44,542 nt of DNA from Desmonostoc muscorum FACHB-395 (GTDB lineage Bacteria; Cyanobacteriota; Cyanobacteriia; Cyanobacteriales; Nostocaceae). The translations under genes and the position numbers were made by a program. The DNA is taken from positions 1-44,542 of the forward strand of contig NZ_JACJSF010000065.1 in NCBI RefSeq assembly GCF_014698035.1, in the 5' to 3' direction. The notes beneath the pieces are model-generated. The model worked only from the letters and a program-made list of their open reading frames with translations, had not been told where the DNA came from and searched no databases. The number at the start of each line of letters is the position of its first letter. The first letter of the stretch is position 1. Shown here one piece after another: positions 16,642-25,317 of this stretch.

Positions 16642-17175
16642 TTAAAGCTTCCCTTTTCGCCTATAATATGATTGCAGTAAACCACTAGAATATTGTTTTG
16701 AGTTAATCAGTTCCAATTTTTCTTCAGGGGTTGGCGGTGGGAAAAGCTGTATACCGCTACCTAAGATAGTTGGAATAGTTGAAATAATATATTCATCAAT
16801 CAAGCTGTGCTGAAGAAATGAATTGATTAATGCTCCGCCACCAACTAGCCAGATATTTTTAAAACCTTGAGCCTCTATATTTGCCAAGGCGTTCTTGACT
16901 GTATCAGAAACAAACACAACGTCCTCGCGGTCAGATTGGAGATGGCGTTTGGTGAAAACAAATGATTTCTTCCCCGGATAAGGCCATTCATCAAAACCCA
17001 GCCCTACTTCATAAGTATTGCTGCCTAAAACAATAGCATCAATGGATTCGTAGAAAGCAGCATAACCGTAGTCTTCTCCCTCTATATCAAGGATTGATAG
17101 CCAATCAATTCCGCCATCGCTGCGAGCAATATAACCATCCAAACTAGCTGCAATATAGAGTGTAACTTTCGTCAT
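16642..17175 (-). CDS. Dihydrofolate reductase/RibD C-terminal-like reductase
   Basis: A 177-residue protein of the RibD C-terminal/DHFR superfamily, often annotated as dihydrofolate reductase family protein and similar to YyaP and YwjB. Visible features are the opening VTLYIAASLDGYIARSDGGIDWL, the nucleotide-binding motif IWLVGGGALINSFLQ, the segment AIVLGSNTYEVGLGFDEWPY, and the tail LGSGIQLFPP. It probably uses NADPH to reduce a pterin- or pyrimidine-like substrate, but no member of this branch has a firm role that I know of. The ATG at 17173-17175 has GGAG seven bases upstream. A longer open frame reaching 17412 is rejected because it runs into the leader of the IS110 remnant. Confidence 0.85.
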   Translation of the reverse strand: MTKVTLYIAASLDGYIARSDGGIDWLSILDIEGEDYGYAAFYESIDAIVLGSNTYEVGLGFDEWPYPGKKSFVFTKRHLQSDREDVVFVSDTVKNALANIEAQGFKNIWLVGGGALINSFLQHSLIDEYIISTIPTILGSGIQLFPPPTPEEKLELINSKQYSSGLLQSYYRRKGKL

Positions 17176-17493
17176 TTGGCTCTCCAAAATTTCACTGCTA
17201 ATTAAAGTCTTAATCGCAAATTGGTAAATTTCTGATTGTATCACAAAAAACTTTTGCAAGAGACTCCATGAGCTGCGCTCACAAGAAACAATGAAAATGT
17301 GATAGATTTTGCTCAAGTAGTTGGTACAAAGGTCGGAATGACAGTAGTGCTGTGAGCCTGAGCAAGAGACAGACCGAGATGTCCAGTGGCACAAGGAAAT
17401 GTGATATCCCAAATCTGAGTGGGAAACACGTAAGGCAGAATCATTTTTGAAAGGACATCACGCCATCTGTGACAACATTAATGGAGGTGAAAG

Positions 17494-17613
17494 ATGGAAG
17501 TCACCTATACTCACTGTGCGGGATTAGATGTCCACAAGAAAACAGTAGTTGCCTGCTGCATGACTCCTGGAATTAAGATTGACAGAGGACTAAACATTGC
17601 GCCATTGTCCTAA
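17494..17613 (+). pseudogene. IS110-family transposase, N-terminal remnant
   Basis: An ATG preceded by an excellent GGAGGTG opens MEVTYTHCAGLDVHKKTVVA, the standard N-terminus of IS110-type transposases, whose first catalytic aspartate lies in GLDVHKK. After CCMTPG the similarity breaks off (IKIDRGLNIAPLS) and the frame stops at 17611-17613, so about 22-27 of roughly 400 codons remain. The preceding 150-230 bases (about 17260-17493) do not belong to the neighbouring genes and are probably the non-coding left end of the element. No right end was found. The remnant lies directly upstream of the ABC importer genes. Confidence 0.75.
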
Positions 17614-17684
17614 CCACTACCAACCGTTTTATTTTCAAGGCAGGTCTACTAAAGTCCTCACTACAAGCTATCAGCTTTGCGAAT

Positions 17685-19160
17685 ATGAACTATTTACGCT
17701 TACAAAATATTACCAAACGCTTTGGGTCTTTTATTGCTAACGACAATATCAATCTCTCTGTTGCATCTGGAACTATTCATGCAATACTCGGCGAAAACGG
17801 TGCAGGCAAGAGTACTTTAATGAATATTATTAGTGGACTTTATCAACCTGATGCTGGTGAAATTTATCTCCAAGAACAACCAATAAAAATTACCTCACCA
17901 AATGAGGCAATTAAATTAGGCATTGGCATGATTTACCAACACTTCATGCTTGTACCGAAACTTACTGTCACAGAAAATATCATCTTAGGGATGGAGAAAA
18001 ATTGGCGGTTAAATCTTCAAGATAAACAGCAAGAAATCGCCGCCTTATCCCAAACTTATGGATTAGAAATTGACCCAACTGCCAAAGTTGAAAATTTATC
18101 TGTTGGGGCACAACAACGGGTAGAAATTCTCAAAGTTCTCTACCGTCGAGCAAAGTTGTTGATTCTTGATGAACCTACAGCAGTTTTGACACCGCCAGAA
18201 GTAAAATCACTAATTGCTATCCTGCGCCAATTGGCAGCCGCAGGCAACACAATCATTTTTATCAGTCATAAATTAGAAGAGGTAATGAATCTCTGTGATT
18301 CAGTAACAGTTTTGCGCCAGGGAAAGGTAGTAGCAACAACATCAACTAAAGCGGTGACATCTCAGCAGTTGGCAACATTAATGGTAGGACGGGAAGTAGC
18401 TTTACAGTTAAATAAAAGTCCTACATTATCAGGAGAAATCATTCTATCGGTGCAAAATTTGCAAGTTGCTGATGAAAGAAATATTCTTGCTGTAAATAAT
18501 GTATCTTTTGAACTGCGGGCGGGAGAAATTTTAGGAATTGCTGGTGTCGATGGCAATGGACAGCGAGAATTAGCTGATGCCATCGCTTTTGTGCGGACTA
18601 TTAAGCAGGGTAAAATTGAGTTTACGCCCAAGCATTCCTCAGTGGGCTACATCCCAGAAGATAGGCAGACAATGGGATTGGTGTTGCAATTTAGCATCGC
18701 CCAAAACTTGATTTTAAAAGCTTTTAAATATCTGCCATTTTGTCGCCGTTTTTTGTTACAACAAGAAGCGATCGCAAATCGTGCCCAAGCTGCAATGCAA
18801 GAGTTTGACATTCGGGCGAATGGGATTGATATCAAGGTAAGTCAGCTTTCGGGAGGAAATCAACAAAAAGTGGTGTTAGCGCGAGAACTGGCACATTCCC
18901 CTGCTTTAATTATCGCCATGCAACCTACTAGGGGGTTAGATGTGGGGGCAACAGTAGCCGTCCAGTCTCGAATCTTAACAGAACGCGATCGCGGTGCCGC
19001 AATTTTGTATATTTCTACTGAGTTAGAAGAAGTGATGGCAATGAGCGATCGCATTGCCGTAATCTACAGAGGTGAGTTTGTGGCTATTTTGGATGCAGCT
19101 ACGGCGAAGGTGGAAGATATTGGTTTGTTGATGGCTGGGGGGGATATTGATCGCAACTAA
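17685..19160 (+). CDS. Nucleoside-type ABC importer, double ATPase subunit
   Basis: A 491-residue protein with two ABC ATPase domains, the pattern of the sugar/nucleoside import ATPases (RbsA, or NupA/YufO in the BMP-family nucleoside systems). Domain 1 has Walker A GENGAGKST (36-44), Q-loop MIYQHFMLVPKLTVTENI, signature LSVGAQQR and Walker B LLILDEPTAVL. Domain 2 has a degenerate Walker A (GVDGNGQRELAD), signature LSGGNQQK and IIAMQPTRGLD. The degenerate second Walker A and a glutamine before PTRGLD are usual for this branch. The two permease genes follow directly, with four bases between this stop and the next ATG. The MIYQHFMLVP phrase points to the nucleoside/BMP group rather than ribose. 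Confidence 0.92.
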   Translation: MNYLRLQNITKRFGSFIANDNINLSVASGTIHAILGENGAGKSTLMNIISGLYQPDAGEIYLQEQPIKITSPNEAIKLGIGMIYQHFMLVPKLTVTENIILGMEKNWRLNLQDKQQEIAALSQTYGLEIDPTAKVENLSVGAQQRVEILKVLYRRAKLLILDEPTAVLTPPEVKSLIAILRQLAAAGNTIIFISHKLEEVMNLCDSVTVLRQGKVVATTSTKAVTSQQLATLMVGREVALQLNKSPTLSGEIILSVQNLQVADERNILAVNNVSFELRAGEILGIAGVDGNGQRELADAIAFVRTIKQGKIEFTPKHSSVGYIPEDRQTMGLVLQFSIAQNLILKAFKYLPFCRRFLLQQEAIANRAQAAMQEFDIRANGIDIKVSQLSGGNQQKVVLARELAHSPALIIAMQPTRGLDVGATVAVQSRILTERDRGAAILYISTELEEVMAMSDRIAVIYRGEFVAILDAATAKVEDIGLLMAGGDIDRN

Positions 19161-19164
19161 TCCC

Positions 19165-20205
19165 ATGAAATTCCTGTTACCAATCCTATCACCGCTAATT
19201 GCGATCGCCTCCGCCCTCATCGTCGGTGCTATCCTCATGCTAATTGCTGGGGCAAATCCCATCACTGCATACAGCATTTTATTTCAAGAATCTCTCTCTA
19301 CCTACTTTGGATTTGGTAATACCCTCACCAAAATGACACCGCTATTGTTCACCAGTTTAGGCGTGTTAGTGGCATTGCGGGCTGGGCAATTTAATATCGG
19401 TGGAGAAGGACAAATTTATCTGGGTGCGTTGGGAAGTACTTTAATTGGGTTATACGTGCAAGGATTACCTGCGGTGATTCATATCCCTTTAGCACTTTTA
19501 GCAGGATTTCTTTTTGGTGCAGTTTGGGGTTGGATTCCTGGTTATCTCAAAGCTATACGCGGAGTGAATGAGGTAATTACTACATTGTTGCTCAACTATA
19601 TTGCAGTGAATTTAGTTAGCTACCTCGTACAAAATCCATTAATGGCAGCAGGTGCGCCTAGCCCTTATTCGCCATTAATTGCCAAAACAGCCCAATTGCC
19701 GATTATCTTACCGCAAAGCCTTGCCCATGCTGGGATTTTATTCGGTTTAATTGCCGCAGGTATTTTATGGGTATTGTTAGTGCGATCGCCACTAGGTTAT
19801 CAAATTACGGCAGTGGGATTTAACCCGATTGCCGCCCGTTATGCCCACATATCTGTTGAACGTACAATTATGCTGGTGATGGCTGCTGCGGGTGGTTTAG
19901 CTGGGTTAGCTGGGAGTTGTGAAGTGATGGGGTTGAAATATCGGCTATTTGAACAAGTTTCCCCAGGTTATGGATTTGATGCCATTGCGATCGCTTTTTT
20001 AAGTCGTGGTAGTGTTGTCGGTGTAGTATTAACTTCTTTGTTTTTTGCAGCCCTTCGCAGTGGTGCAAATGTGATGCAGCGTAGTGCAGGCGTGCCGGTA
20101 ACTGTGGTTTACGCGATTCAGGGGTTTATGGTGTTATTTATTGCTATCAGTTTCGCAGTCGAAAGAGAAATAAGAGTAAAAACGCAAAGGGACGCAAAAG
20201 TTTAA
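19165..20205 (+). CDS. Nucleoside-type ABC importer permease 1
   Basis: A permease of 346 residues with about nine or ten membrane helices, of the BPD_transp_2 family (NupB/YufP-like). Diagnostic segments are RAGQFNIGGEGQIYLGALGS, GFLFGAVWGWIPGYLKA, RGVNEVITTLLLNYIA, and the conserved cytoplasmic coupling stretch SPLGYQITAVGFNPIAARYA followed by GLAGLAGSCEVMG. The ATG at 19165 (MKFLLPILSPLIAIA) is four bases after the ATPase stop, indicating one transcript. An in-frame TTG at 19147 would overlap the ATPase and is less likely. It should form a heterodimeric channel with the next gene product. Confidence 0.9.
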   Translation: MKFLLPILSPLIAIASALIVGAILMLIAGANPITAYSILFQESLSTYFGFGNTLTKMTPLLFTSLGVLVALRAGQFNIGGEGQIYLGALGSTLIGLYVQGLPAVIHIPLALLAGFLFGAVWGWIPGYLKAIRGVNEVITTLLLNYIAVNLVSYLVQNPLMAAGAPSPYSPLIAKTAQLPIILPQSLAHAGILFGLIAAGILWVLLVRSPLGYQITAVGFNPIAARYAHISVERTIMLVMAAAGGLAGLAGSCEVMGLKYRLFEQVSPGYGFDAIAIAFLSRGSVVGVVLTSLFFAALRSGANVMQRSAGVPVTVVYAIQGFMVLFIAISFAVEREIRVKTQRDAKV

Positions 20206-20268
20206 CTCAGAAAACTCTGCGAAACTTTGCGCTTCCCTCTGCGAACCTCTGCGTTAAAAAATAACTCC
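20206..20268. repeat. Palindromic spacer between permease genes
   Basis: The gap, together with the last bases of the first permease gene (from about 20178), holds AACGCAAAGGGACGCAAAAG and, inverted, AACTTTGCGCTTCCCTCTGC, then CTCTGCGTTAAAAAA. This is the common imperfect palindrome seen in many Nostoc spacers. It could fold in the mRNA and reduce expression of the second permease, but that is inference. Confidence 0.55.
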
Positions 20269-21207
20269 ATGAATAATCTCAACTTCTTCTCTGATTACTT
20301 AATAGCTACCTTACGTCTAGCCGTCCCCCTAGCATTTGCAGCCCTTGGAGGATTGTACTCAGAACGATCGGGCGTATTAAATATCGCCTTAGAAGGAATG
20401 TTGCTTACAGGTGCTTTTACTAGTGCTGCGGCTACTTTCTACACAGGCAATCCCTGGCTTGGTATCCTCGCTTCCTTGATTGCGGGGGGATTAGTCGGAC
20501 TACTCCATGCTTTTTTATGTGTAACTTTGCGTGTCGATCAATTGGTATCTGGGCTAGCAATTAATCTCGTCGCTGCTGGATTAACATCGTTTTTAGCCCG
20601 GTTAGTGTTTAGTGGCAGTAGTACACAGCAGTTACCTGGAATTGGGGCAATTATTATTCCTGGTTTAGCCAATATTCCCCTAATCGGGCCGCTACTATTT
20701 CAGTCAGATTTTTTAGTATATTTATTATTTATCTTAATTATTTTCACTACATACCTTTTATTTAAAACTAGCTTTGGGCTGACATTGCGGGCAGTGGGAG
20801 AATCTCCGAAAGCTGCTGACACGGCTGGGATTTCGGTACAAAATATCCGTTATATCGCTGTGGTGATTAGTGGCTGTCTTGCGAGTTTAGGAGGTGCTTA
20901 TTTAACTCTGGTACAGGTAAGATTTTTTGCCGAAGGGATGAGTGCTGGTAAGGGATTTATTGCGATCGCAGCATTAATTTTTGGCAGATGGCATCCTGTA
21001 GGTAGTGCTTTGGCTTGTTTGCTATTTGGGGCTACAGAAGCTTTACAACTGCGAATTCAGGCATTAGGGGCAAATATCCCTTACCAATTTTTAGTTATGC
21101 TACCTTATGCGATCGCTTTATTGGCATTGGTGGGATTAGCGGGAAAATCTACACCTCCTAAAGCTTTAGGTACTCCCTACTTTGGAGAAAATCGCCACCC
21201 AGACTAA
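20269..21207 (+). CDS. Nucleoside-type ABC importer permease 2
   Basis: A permease of 312 residues with eight to ten membrane helices, BPD_transp_2 family (NupC/YufQ-like). The opening core AVPLAFAALGGLYSERSGVL followed by NIALEGMLLTGAF is the family signature. The coupling region GLTLRAVGESPKAADTAGIS and the segment FFAEGMSAGKGFIAIAALIF are also diagnostic. The ATG at 20269 (MNNLNFFSDYLIATL) is chosen. A longer in-frame start at 20227 would translate the repeat spacer (RFPLRTSALKNNS) and is unlikely. It is the partner of the preceding permease. No BMP-type substrate-binding lipoprotein gene is found on either side, so the importer must borrow one from elsewhere or the gene was lost. Confidence 0.9.
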   Translation: MNNLNFFSDYLIATLRLAVPLAFAALGGLYSERSGVLNIALEGMLLTGAFTSAAATFYTGNPWLGILASLIAGGLVGLLHAFLCVTLRVDQLVSGLAINLVAAGLTSFLARLVFSGSSTQQLPGIGAIIIPGLANIPLIGPLLFQSDFLVYLLFILIIFTTYLLFKTSFGLTLRAVGESPKAADTAGISVQNIRYIAVVISGCLASLGGAYLTLVQVRFFAEGMSAGKGFIAIAALIFGRWHPVGSALACLLFGATEALQLRIQALGANIPYQFLVMLPYAIALLALVGLAGKSTPPKALGTPYFGENRHPD

Positions 21208-21327
21208 TTTACAGAAATTTTCAGGTAAATAGACCATACGGTAGGAGCACAAGGCCTTGCGCTACGACGGATGTGGTTCAAATACATGAAAACTGCTGTA
21301 AAGTGAAATTCTGGATCGCAAGGGTAA

Positions 21328-21591
21328 TTAAGATACTTTCATTTGCTTCCATAAGATGAGTTTCAACTCAGAACAATTACAAGCCCCATCACTAATTTCT
21401 CCTTCGCGATCAGCTAGCCAATCATAAATTTGTGCAGCTTTTGCCAATGCTACTTTTTCTGAACGATAAAGCCGAGGAGTAGGGCAGTAGGCGTGGCCAT
21501 TGATGTGTATAGCTACAATCTGCCAATAATCGCTCTCTGGTACAATTTCTAAAAACCCGTTACAGTAAGACTCGATTATTCCTATATTCAT
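21328..21591 (-). CDS. Small conserved cyanobacterial hypothetical protein
   Basis: An 87-residue protein of unknown function. The central part (YWQIVAIHINGHAYCPTPRL, then YRSEKVALAKAAQIYDWLAD) looks like a compact alpha/beta unit, with a polar tail containing a CNC pair (GACNCSELKLILWKQMKVS). There is no signal peptide or membrane segment. The ATG at 21589-21591 is the only reasonable start. It stands alone on the minus strand after the importer operon. I recall similar short proteins in Nostoc genomes but no role. Confidence 0.6.
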   Translation of the reverse strand: MNIGIIESYCNGFLEIVPESDYWQIVAIHINGHAYCPTPRLYRSEKVALAKAAQIYDWLADREGEISDGACNCSELKLILWKQMKVS

Positions 21592-21841
21592 CTACACCAT
21601 CAAACTTTTTAACGTTAGCCACAACAAAGCCGATGCCAGCCAATTTTTGCAAGTCAAAGCTGGAATCACCAGGGAATGCAGTAACAACCCCTGTTAATGA
21701 TTGTGGGTTCGTAGTCAATGAAAATCTGAATTATTGGTCACTTTTTAGCTAGTTGTCTTAGTGCTAATTTGAGCTTGATGATGAAAGTTTTCGCATCAAA
21801 AGCAATATCAAAACAGTAAACTAGCAAAAACTAAAAATAAT

Positions 21842-22297
21842 ATGTGGATAAGTGCCATAGTTGCGTACTTACATTATTTAAGCTTCATGTTGTGTTTTGG
21901 CGCTCTGGTATCAGAAGCATTGAATTTAAAAAAAGAATTGAGTTTAAATGAGGCTTGGAAGATTGTCATAGCTGATGCAGTATATGGCATATCAGCAACT
22001 GTCGTTCTTGTCACAGGCATTTTGCGTGTTATCTACTTTGGTAAAGGTACGGTTTACTATTTAAGCAACCCAGTTTTTTACGCCAAAGTTGTGGTTTTCA
22101 TTGTGGTGGGTTTACTATCTCTCTATCCCACTATTTCTTTCATTGGTTGGGTGAAAAGTCTCCAACAGGGGCAAGCACCCAAGCTAGAATTACTAAAACT
22201 AAATCGTCTCATCTGGCTCATTAGAATTGAATTGCTTGGTTTTACCCTAATTCCTTTATTAGCAGCAATAATGGCAAGAGGAATAGGTACAAACTAG
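21842..22297 (+). CDS. DUF2214 family membrane protein
   Basis: A 151-residue integral membrane protein with four hydrophobic helices: AIVAYLHYLSFMLCFGALVSEAL, VIADAVYGISATVVLVTGIL, VFYAKVVVFIVVGLLSLYPTI and LLGFTLIPLLAAIMARG. The pattern Y-LHYLSFM near the start, GILRVIYFGKGTVYYLSNPVFYAK in the middle and SFIGWVK fit the DUF2214 family. Histidine H11 and the conserved aromatic residues suggest a possible heme or redox role in this family, but that is speculation. It stands alone, with about 250 bases upstream and 140 bases to the convergent ClC gene. Confidence 0.75.
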   Translation: MWISAIVAYLHYLSFMLCFGALVSEALNLKKELSLNEAWKIVIADAVYGISATVVLVTGILRVIYFGKGTVYYLSNPVFYAKVVVFIVVGLLSLYPTISFIGWVKSLQQGQAPKLELLKLNRLIWLIRIELLGFTLIPLLAAIMARGIGTN

Positions 22298-22437
22298 GCT
22301 AAATTACTCCTGGATCAGTAATACCGTTTTGGTAAACAAAAGAGTCGAAGTTACACGCAAGAAGCGATCGCTCTCCTGAAAATCAAAAGGCGATCGCACT
22401 TTTGCTGGTAAATTAACACAGTACCCTAGCTAGCCCT

Positions 22438-23733
22438 TCATTCAGTAGCTTCTCTCCGGGACTTCAGTTGAGATGCAATCAGAGGAACTTTGGGCGAGAG
22501 AAAAAATCCAATTAAACTGGCAAAAAGGATTGGTGTAAAAGGACTTAAGTTAGTCAGTTTTGACAGCAGCAGAGTTGTACTTATAGGTGTACGCGTTACG
22601 GCTGCATTGACTGCCGCCATTGTACAAATCATGGCAAGGGCGGGATTAAGCCCCGGAATTAACACTGCTACTGCTTTACCAATACAAGCACCGGTGAAAA
22701 ACAGGGGGATGATGAATCCACCGCGCCACCCACCTGTTACCGTAATGCTAATGGCTGCCATTTTACCAAGAGCAAGAGTTAAGAGAAAAATAGCACCAAA
22801 GCTAGTAGTGAGGACTGGCTCTAATTCTTCATGTCCAAAATAACGGGTTAGGGGTAATAAAGCTGCTAAAGTGCCAAGCCCAAATCCTGCTAATGTTGTG
22901 CGTACATAAATGGGGCCTGGAATTCTAGCAAACAAGTAATCGCAGCCCCGAAAAATGCTCATAAAAATCCATCCCGCCACCGCCCCAATGATTCCGAATA
23001 CGATCGCGATCGCAAAATCATCAATTTTTTCTAGGTGGTACTGGGGAAAATGCCAAGTGGGTGCAATTCCCAAATGTGTAATTGCTGCAAATACCAGATA
23101 ACTCGCGCAACTTGAAACAATGGCTGGCATCAAAGCTTCGTAATATTCCACAATATGTTCATGGTGCAAAATCTCCAACGCGAACATTGCACCGCCAAGA
23201 GGTGCGCCAAACAAAGCTGTGAAGCCAGCCGCCATCGCCGCTAAACTCAAAGTTCTGAGGTCTTCACCCTGGAGTTTTAGGCGATCGGCAACCCAAGTAC
23301 CGAAAGAACCTGTTACTTGTACTAGTGGCGCTTCTGGCCCAGCACTACCGCCTGCCGATATGCTGATTAAAGAAGCAAGAATCATTGAGGGATTTTTGCG
23401 AACATCTAAGCGTCCGCCACGAAAATGGATATTATCAACAATTACGGCGATTTCACCGGGATTTCCCAGAAAATGAATCACCAGTCCGATAACTAAACCA
23501 GCGAGTGGCATCACTATCAGGAGGCTAAAACCTTCAAATCGTTGCAGATGGTGAGTTAAAAATTCTAAAACATTCCAGTAAAACGCAGCGAATAGACCAC
23601 CAGCAGTACCTACAGCTACCCAAAGGATCACCCACTGCGAAATCATCAGGGGATTACGTTTTACCAGTCCAAAAAGTTGAGCAAATGTCCAGCGTTGAGT
23701 TTGATTGCTAGCGGTGGTCTTTTTTGGTAACAC
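22438..23733 (-). CDS. ClC-family chloride channel or H+/Cl- antiporter
   Basis: A 431-residue protein with about ten membrane helices, the usual size of short prokaryotic ClC proteins. The GxExP selectivity motif appears as GPEAP (132-136, in SAGGSAGPEAPLVQVTG), so the gating glutamate is retained (E134). Further family segments are AAMAAGFTALFGAPLGGAMF and the helix-N selectivity region GGWRGGFIIPLFFTGACIGK. There is no C-terminal CBS pair. It probably exchanges chloride or another halide across the plasma membrane. It starts at the ATG at 23731-23733. No operon partner is present. Whether it is a channel or an antiporter cannot be told from the sequence alone. Confidence 0.9.
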   Translation of the reverse strand: MLPKKTTASNQTQRWTFAQLFGLVKRNPLMISQWVILWVAVGTAGGLFAAFYWNVLEFLTHHLQRFEGFSLLIVMPLAGLVIGLVIHFLGNPGEIAVIVDNIHFRGGRLDVRKNPSMILASLISISAGGSAGPEAPLVQVTGSFGTWVADRLKLQGEDLRTLSLAAMAAGFTALFGAPLGGAMFALEILHHEHIVEYYEALMPAIVSSCASYLVFAAITHLGIAPTWHFPQYHLEKIDDFAIAIVFGIIGAVAGWIFMSIFRGCDYLFARIPGPIYVRTTLAGFGLGTLAALLPLTRYFGHEELEPVLTTSFGAIFLLTLALGKMAAISITVTGGWRGGFIIPLFFTGACIGKAVAVLIPGLNPALAMICTMAAVNAAVTRTPISTTLLLSKLTNLSPFTPILFASLIGFFLSPKVPLIASQLKSRREATE

Positions 23734-24249
23734 TGTTTATTTCCTATTTGTGAAACGAAGAATATGGAATATTACGTTTTTTATCGTAAAGGCTATTTAG
23801 TTCACTGAATCATCTTGGCTCTATAAAGCCATACAGTTCACTTAAGCAATTTTTATTTTTTCCTTCTCTCTGCGTTCTCTATACGTCTGCGGCAAGACGC
23901 TTTACGTCACACAGCGCAACATTATATGTTTAGAATTTCATGGTTGATACTTCATTGGTCTATAAATCATTTTAGAAAAGCTTCCTTTTGAGATAATTAT
24001 CTAGCTAAGTTGCTTATTTCTCTTGGTAGATTCAATCAAAATTAAAAAATACAAAAATAACAATATAGATATCTGAAAACTAAACTGTAAATTGTTAGTT
24101 TTATGCAAAAAGTTTATGGCAATGTTCAGGGAATCCGTTGTGTTGCTACTCAAGTTAAATCAGAACCACCTGCGATCGCTGCAACTAATTGACGAACCCG
24201 TGAAGGCGATTGCAGTCCCACAAAATTCATACTAACAGGAAGAAATTAT
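23734..24249. other. Intergenic region between ClC and asparaginase genes
   Basis: About 515 bases. It holds a common spacer repeat (CTTCTCTCTGCGTTCTC..., about 23862-23920), one HIP1 octamer near 24174, and two short open frames (24103-24192 and 24122-24235) that I do not support as genes. The former is in phase with the asparaginase but stops at 24190-24192. Confidence 0.5.
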
Positions 24250-25122
24250 ATGACACCGACCATCATTGTCCACGGTGGAGCAAAAACCATCACAGACGAC
24301 AAAGTTGCAGCTAACAATGCAGGCTGTACAGCAGCAGTAGAAGCTGGTTGGGCAGTGCTAATCAGTGGAGGTACTGCCGTAGAAGCTGTTGAAGCAGCTA
24401 CCCGTGTTTTGGAAGCTGACCCGACATTTAACGCTGGTCTTGGCGCAACTCTCAACAGTGACGGAGAAGTGGAGTTAGACGCGGCGATTATGGAAGGCTC
24501 TTTAAGTTGGGGAGCGATCGCAGCAGTTCAGGGTGTACGTCATCCAATCTCGGTTGCCCGAAAAATTATGGATGAAAAACCCAGGCTGCTAGTAGCGCGG
24601 GGTGGAGAACGCTTCGCTAGAGATTGCGGTGCCGAAATGTGTAAAAAAGAAGACTTAATAGCTGAGGAGCAATGGCAGCAGTGGAAGGAAGATCAAGAAG
24701 TGATTGATCGCCCCAACACCATAGGTTGCGTAGCTTTGGATACTAGCGGTATCTTGGCTGCTGGTACTTCAACTGGCGGTACTACGAAGCAGCAACAAGG
24801 TCGCGTCGGTGACACTGCGATCGTTGGCTGTGGCTTGTACGCTGATAATAAATTCGGCGGTTGCTCAACAACAGGTGATGGCGAGTCGATTATCCCGGTG
24901 GTTTTGGCTAAAACTGCGATCGATTTTTTGACTGGAGACAGACACCCAGATGAAGCAGCACAGATGGCAATCGACGCTCTGGTTTCTAAGGTTAAAGGTG
25001 AAGCTGGGTGCATCCTCATAGACCGTCAAGGACGTGTTGGCTGGGCGTATAACTCATCACACATGGCTTGTGCTTATATGACGGCAGGACAAGACAAGGT
25101 GGCTGCCTTTACCAAGAAATAA
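24250..25122 (+). CDS. Isoaspartyl peptidase/L-asparaginase (Ntn hydrolase)
   Basis: A 290-residue plant-type (type III) asparaginase. It is made as a precursor that cleaves itself before the catalytic threonine, here T157 in RPNTIGCVALD, giving alpha and beta subunits. The family pattern continues with AAGTSTGGTTKQQQGRVGDT and GCGLYADN. The N-terminal HGGAKT and NAGLGATLNSDGEVELDAAI motifs bind substrate. Such enzymes split beta-aspartyl dipeptides, including the beta-Asp-Arg released from cyanophycin, and some asparagine. Cyanobacterial homologues do serve cyanophycin turnover, but no cyanophycinase or synthetase gene lies in the window. AGGAAG precedes the ATG. An ATP-grasp ligase gene follows after 195 bases. 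Confidence 0.93.
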   Translation: MTPTIIVHGGAKTITDDKVAANNAGCTAAVEAGWAVLISGGTAVEAVEAATRVLEADPTFNAGLGATLNSDGEVELDAAIMEGSLSWGAIAAVQGVRHPISVARKIMDEKPRLLVARGGERFARDCGAEMCKKEDLIAEEQWQQWKEDQEVIDRPNTIGCVALDTSGILAAGTSTGGTTKQQQGRVGDTAIVGCGLYADNKFGGCSTTGDGESIIPVVLAKTAIDFLTGDRHPDEAAQMAIDALVSKVKGEAGCILIDRQGRVGWAYNSSHMACAYMTAGQDKVAAFTKK

Positions 25123-25277
25123 CTCATACCAATTCGTAATAGTCTATGCCCCACTACGCTAAGTTTATGCGTACTTAATAAAACAAAATTCAATCTGAGT
25201 TTTCAAGTTTGAATATATAGGCTTGTTTTTTCAAGTTAGTGTTACTTGGAAATGCAGGAGACTCATTTTTTATAAAC

Positions 25278-25303
25278 AACCGCATCCCTTTATAGATGTG
25301 GTT
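25278..25303 (+). promoter_or_regulatory. 5'-leader hairpin before the ATP-grasp gene
   Basis: AACCGCATC (25278-25286) pairs with GATGTGGTT (25295-25303), nine pairs including one G-T, around an eight-base loop. It ends four bases before the strong Shine-Dalgarno GGAGGAG (25308-25314). Its position suggests an effect on translation or RNA stability. There is no evidence of a ligand. Confidence 0.45.
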
Positions 25304-25317
25304 TATCGGAGGAGTAG

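Noticed and set aside
17176..17412. N-terminal extension of the DHFR-like protein by 79 residues
   Set aside because: The extension reads cysteine- and serine-rich nonsense through the IS110 leader, while the ATG at 17175 has a good GGAG and the normal family N-terminus.
24122..24235. A 37-codon open frame (MFRESVVLLLKLNQ... ending VPQNSY) upstream of the asparaginase gene
   Set aside because: No Shine-Dalgarno, no recognised relatives and a length expected by chance. A different frame from 24103, in phase with the asparaginase, is stopped at 24190, so an N-terminal extension is also rejected.
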